64,000 nucleotides of DNA from Brevundimonas aurantiaca. Lineage in GTDB: Bacteria > Pseudomonadota > Alphaproteobacteria > Caulobacterales > Caulobacteraceae. How positions within the stretch are numbered: position 1 is the stretch's first letter; every line of letters starts with the position of its first letter. Positions 62,252-64,000 of this stretch are shown here, one piece after another. Position numbers and translations under genes: made by a program. The stretch spans positions 248,001-312,000 of the forward strand of contig NZ_JACHOQ010000003.1 in the NCBI RefSeq assembly GCF_014199955.1. The letters are read 5' to 3'. Under the pieces are notes generated by a model. The model did no database searches. It was not told the DNA's origin and saw only the letters and a program-made list of their open reading frames with translations.

Positions 62252-63493
62252 ATGTCGACGGTGAACCAGACGACGGAACCGACCGGATTGGCGCCGGTCG
62301 AGGCGCCGGCCCGTATCGCTTCTCTGGACGTGATGCGGGGGCTGGCGGTCCTGGGCATATTGGCGGTGAACGTCGTCTCCTTCGGCCTGCCCTTCATGGT
62401 CTATGGCGATGCGGACCTCAGCCCCTTTCCTGTGACGGGCGCCAACGCCGTGGCCCGTTGGGCGATGGACGTCTTCTTCCACCAGAAGTTCATCACCCTC
62501 TTCGCCATGTTGTTTGGCGCTTCGATCTTTCTGGTGGGCGGTGAACGAAGCGATGCGGCGCGGGGGCGGCTGCTGCGCCGGCGCCTGTTCTGGCTGGCTG
62601 TGATCGCCCTGATCCACGGCCTGGCCTTCTGGTACGGCGACGTCCTTCTGCTCTACGCCTGGTCCGGCCTGTTCGTCATGCTGATGCGGTCCTTCTCCGC
62701 CCCTGTTCTGATCGGGGTCGGGCTGGGCGTCACCCTGGCGCTGGGGGCGATGCAGGCGGGGTTGAGCTGGCTGATGGTCGCCGGGCCCGCAGAAGTGGTC
62801 GAGGCGATGAAACAGGGCCAGCCGCAGAACAGCCAGGAGGCCGTCGCCGCCGCCATCGCCGCCTATCGCAGCGGCTGGGCCGGGGCCATGGGCCAGAACC
62901 TGACCGCCTGGTTCTTCCTCCAGGGCGCCAGCCTGGCCATGTTCGTCTTTTCGACCGTCGCCCTGATGATGACCGGCATGGGTCTGTTCAAGGCGGGTTT
63001 CCTCAGCGGCCGGGCGCCGACCTGGCTCTATCTCTTCGTCCTGGCGGTCGGGAGCGCGGTCCTGGCCCTTGTGGCGACGACCCATTGGACCGAAATCATG
63101 GCCGCGCCCGACGCCCATCCGACGCAAGGGCTGGCGGAGGCGGTCGCGGCCTTCCCGATCCTGGTGACCCTGGCCTATGTCAGCCTGATCGTGCTCGTGA
63201 CCACGCGCGGACCGGCCTGGCTGGTCGCCCCGCTTCGGCCGGTGGGGCAGATGGCCCTCACCAACTATCTGAGCCAGACGCTGATCATGACCACCCTCTT
63301 TTACATGCCTTGGGGGCCGCGTCTGTTCGGTCAGGTGGACTATGTCGGCATGTGGGGCTTGGTGGCGGCCGTTTGGGCGGTCCAGCTGATCTGGTCTCCG
63401 CTGTGGCTGGCGCGGTTCAGAATGGGGCCGCTGGAATGGGTGTGGCGCTGCCTGACCTATGGGCGGCGCGTGCCGATCCGAAAAGCCGCCTGA
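62252..63493 (+). CDS. DUF418 family polytopic membrane protein
   Basis: Integral membrane protein of 413 residues with about eight to ten helices. The N-terminal motif RIASLDVMRGLAVLGILAVN is shared by acyltransferase-like DUF418/YeiB proteins. FHQKFITLFAMLFGASIFLVG follows, and the C-terminal DUF418 part has LRPVGQMALTNYLSQTLIMT and a GPLEWVWRCLTYGR end. The function of the family is not established; an envelope acyl transfer role has been proposed by similarity. A GGGGGAGG ribosome site supports the start. Confidence 0.93.
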   Translation: MSTVNQTTEPTGLAPVEAPARIASLDVMRGLAVLGILAVNVVSFGLPFMVYGDADLSPFPVTGANAVARWAMDVFFHQKFITLFAMLFGASIFLVGGERSDAARGRLLRRRLFWLAVIALIHGLAFWYGDVLLLYAWSGLFVMLMRSFSAPVLIGVGLGVTLALGAMQAGLSWLMVAGPAEVVEAMKQGQPQNSQEAVAAAIAAYRSGWAGAMGQNLTAWFFLQGASLAMFVFSTVALMMTGMGLFKAGFLSGRAPTWLYLFVLAVGSAVLALVATTHWTEIMAAPDAHPTQGLAEAVAAFPILVTLAYVSLIVLVTTRGPAWLVAPLRPVGQMALTNYLSQTLIMTTLFYMPWGPRLFGQVDYVGMWGLVAAVWAVQLIWSPLWLARFRMGPLEWVWRCLTYGRRVPIRKAA

Positions 63494-63534
63494 TCGCGCT
63501 TTTATCAGCGGCGTGAAAAGATTAACTGAGGAGC

Positions 63535-64000
63535 ATGGCCGCCCCGGACACTCCCGCCGAAACCTTCAAACGCGCGCTCAGCCACGCCGCCCGCGCCCTG
63601 GCCGAGCAGCCTGAGCTGGAGGTGGTGTTCGGGTCGGACGGACCCAAGCTGGCTGGCGGGATACTGACTCTGCCGCATCCCCCACGCGACCCCTCCGGTA
63701 ACGAGAGCGCGTCCCTGCGAGGCCAGGCCGACCGCCTGGCCCTGCGTTTGGCCAATCATGACGCGGGGATCGACGCCCGTATGCGCCCCGCCGACACCCA
63801 GGCGGCCGAGGTTTTCGACGCGGTTGAACAGGCGCGGGTCGAGGCCGTGGGCTCCGAATTCCTGGCGGGGGTCAGGGACAATCTGGACGCCGCCCTGGTG
63901 ACGCGGCTGGAGAAGACCGGGGCGCTTCGCATCCTCGAGCCCGAACGGGCGCCGGTTTCGGAGGCCGTGGCTCTCCTGGTGCGTGAACGGCTGACGGGCC
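63535..64000 (+). CDS. cobT: Cobaltochelatase subunit CobT (5' part, cut by window end)
   Basis: The first 155 codons are visible and the frame is open at the right edge. It begins MAAPDTPAETFKRALSHAAR, with VVFGSDGPKLAGGILTLPHPP and QADRLALRLANHDAGIDARM as in CobT. CobT forms, with CobS, the AAA+ motor of the aerobic cobalt chelatase that inserts Co2+ into hydrogenobyrinic acid a,c-diamide. The rest of the acidic middle part and the C-terminal VWA/MIDAS domain lie outside. GAGGAG precedes the ATG. It shows the organism can probably make B12 aerobically besides importing it. Confidence 0.88.
   Translation, partial: MAAPDTPAETFKRALSHAARALAEQPELEVVFGSDGPKLAGGILTLPHPPRDPSGNESASLRGQADRLALRLANHDAGIDARMRPADTQAAEVFDAVEQARVEAVGSEFLAGVRDNLDAALVTRLEKTGALRILEPERAPVSEAVALLVRERLTG

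Overview
The window is 64 kb of GC-rich chromosome, and its gene content points to an alphaproteobacterium of the Caulobacterales, probably Brevundimonas or a close relative. This is inferred from recognised protein families, not from a database search. The supporting signs are the ChvI-ChvG-short HprK-EIIA-HPr cluster, a CIRCE-controlled groESL operon, PhaR, several TonB-dependent receptors, the aerobic cobaltochelatase gene cobT, and many small glycine-zipper or secreted proteins. I see no prophage, insertion sequence, CRISPR array, integron or defence island. About 57 full-length protein genes, one protein gene cut by the right edge, one 25-codon ORF and one tRNA-Ala(CGC) can be supported. 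Coding density is high and intergenic gaps are mostly under 300 bases.

Layout. At 0-10.5 kb: an SdhAF4-like protein, HtpX, a secreted M28 peptidase, thiolase, hemolysin III and PhaR, then HMG-CoA lyase translationally coupled to an ArnT-like glycosyltransferase, with a GT2 enzyme diverging from it. At 10.5-17 kb: groES-groEL with CIRCE and a long inverted repeat between the two genes; a divergent zinc module (COG0523 GTPase and DUF1826 protein) around a Zur-type palindrome; and pgi. At 17-25 kb: secreted proteins, a DsbD/ScsB-like reductant exporter, lipoproteins, a lipid kinase with a metallophosphoesterase, and a YqjD/YqjE-like stress membrane pair. At 25-34 kb: two enzymes of aromatic ring-cleavage product breakdown, a degenerate aldo/keto reductase, a B12 receptor under a cobalamin riboswitch, mutS and a chemoreceptor. 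At 34-42 kb: lpd, a PAS histidine-kinase-like protein without its phospho-acceptor histidine, and a TonB receptor divergent from a beta-propeller phytase. At 42-48 kb: the ChvIG/HprK/PTS regulatory cluster and a large unknown protein. At 48-56 kb: a flavoprotein, ahcY with an upstream palindrome, priA, transaldolase, DUF484 and xerC. At 56-64 kb: a secreted beta-propeller-like protein beside a large TonB receptor, tRNA-Ala, YggT, 3-hydroxyacyl-CoA dehydrogenase, DUF418 and the 5' part of cobT.

Functional themes. Several genes serve polyhydroxybutyrate and acyl-CoA metabolism (phaA, phaR, HMG-CoA lyase, hydroxyacyl-CoA dehydrogenase). Others serve nutrient scavenging through TonB receptors: cobalamin, probably phytate, and one unknown substrate. 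Metal and cofactor control is visible as a Zur-type palindrome and a B12 riboswitch. The sugar-free PTS genes linked to ChvIG form a regulatory rather than a transport system.

No clear new multi-gene system stands out. The most unusual items are the histidine-kinase-like protein with Gln at the phospho-acceptor position, the aldo/keto reductase with all four catalytic positions altered, the 30-bp inverted repeat between groES and groEL, two copies of a nested palindromic repeat (one supplies a stop codon), the perfect palindrome before ahcY, and the uncharacterised 572-residue protein next to chvI. Very long ORFs on the strand opposite many genes are compositional shadows and were left out.
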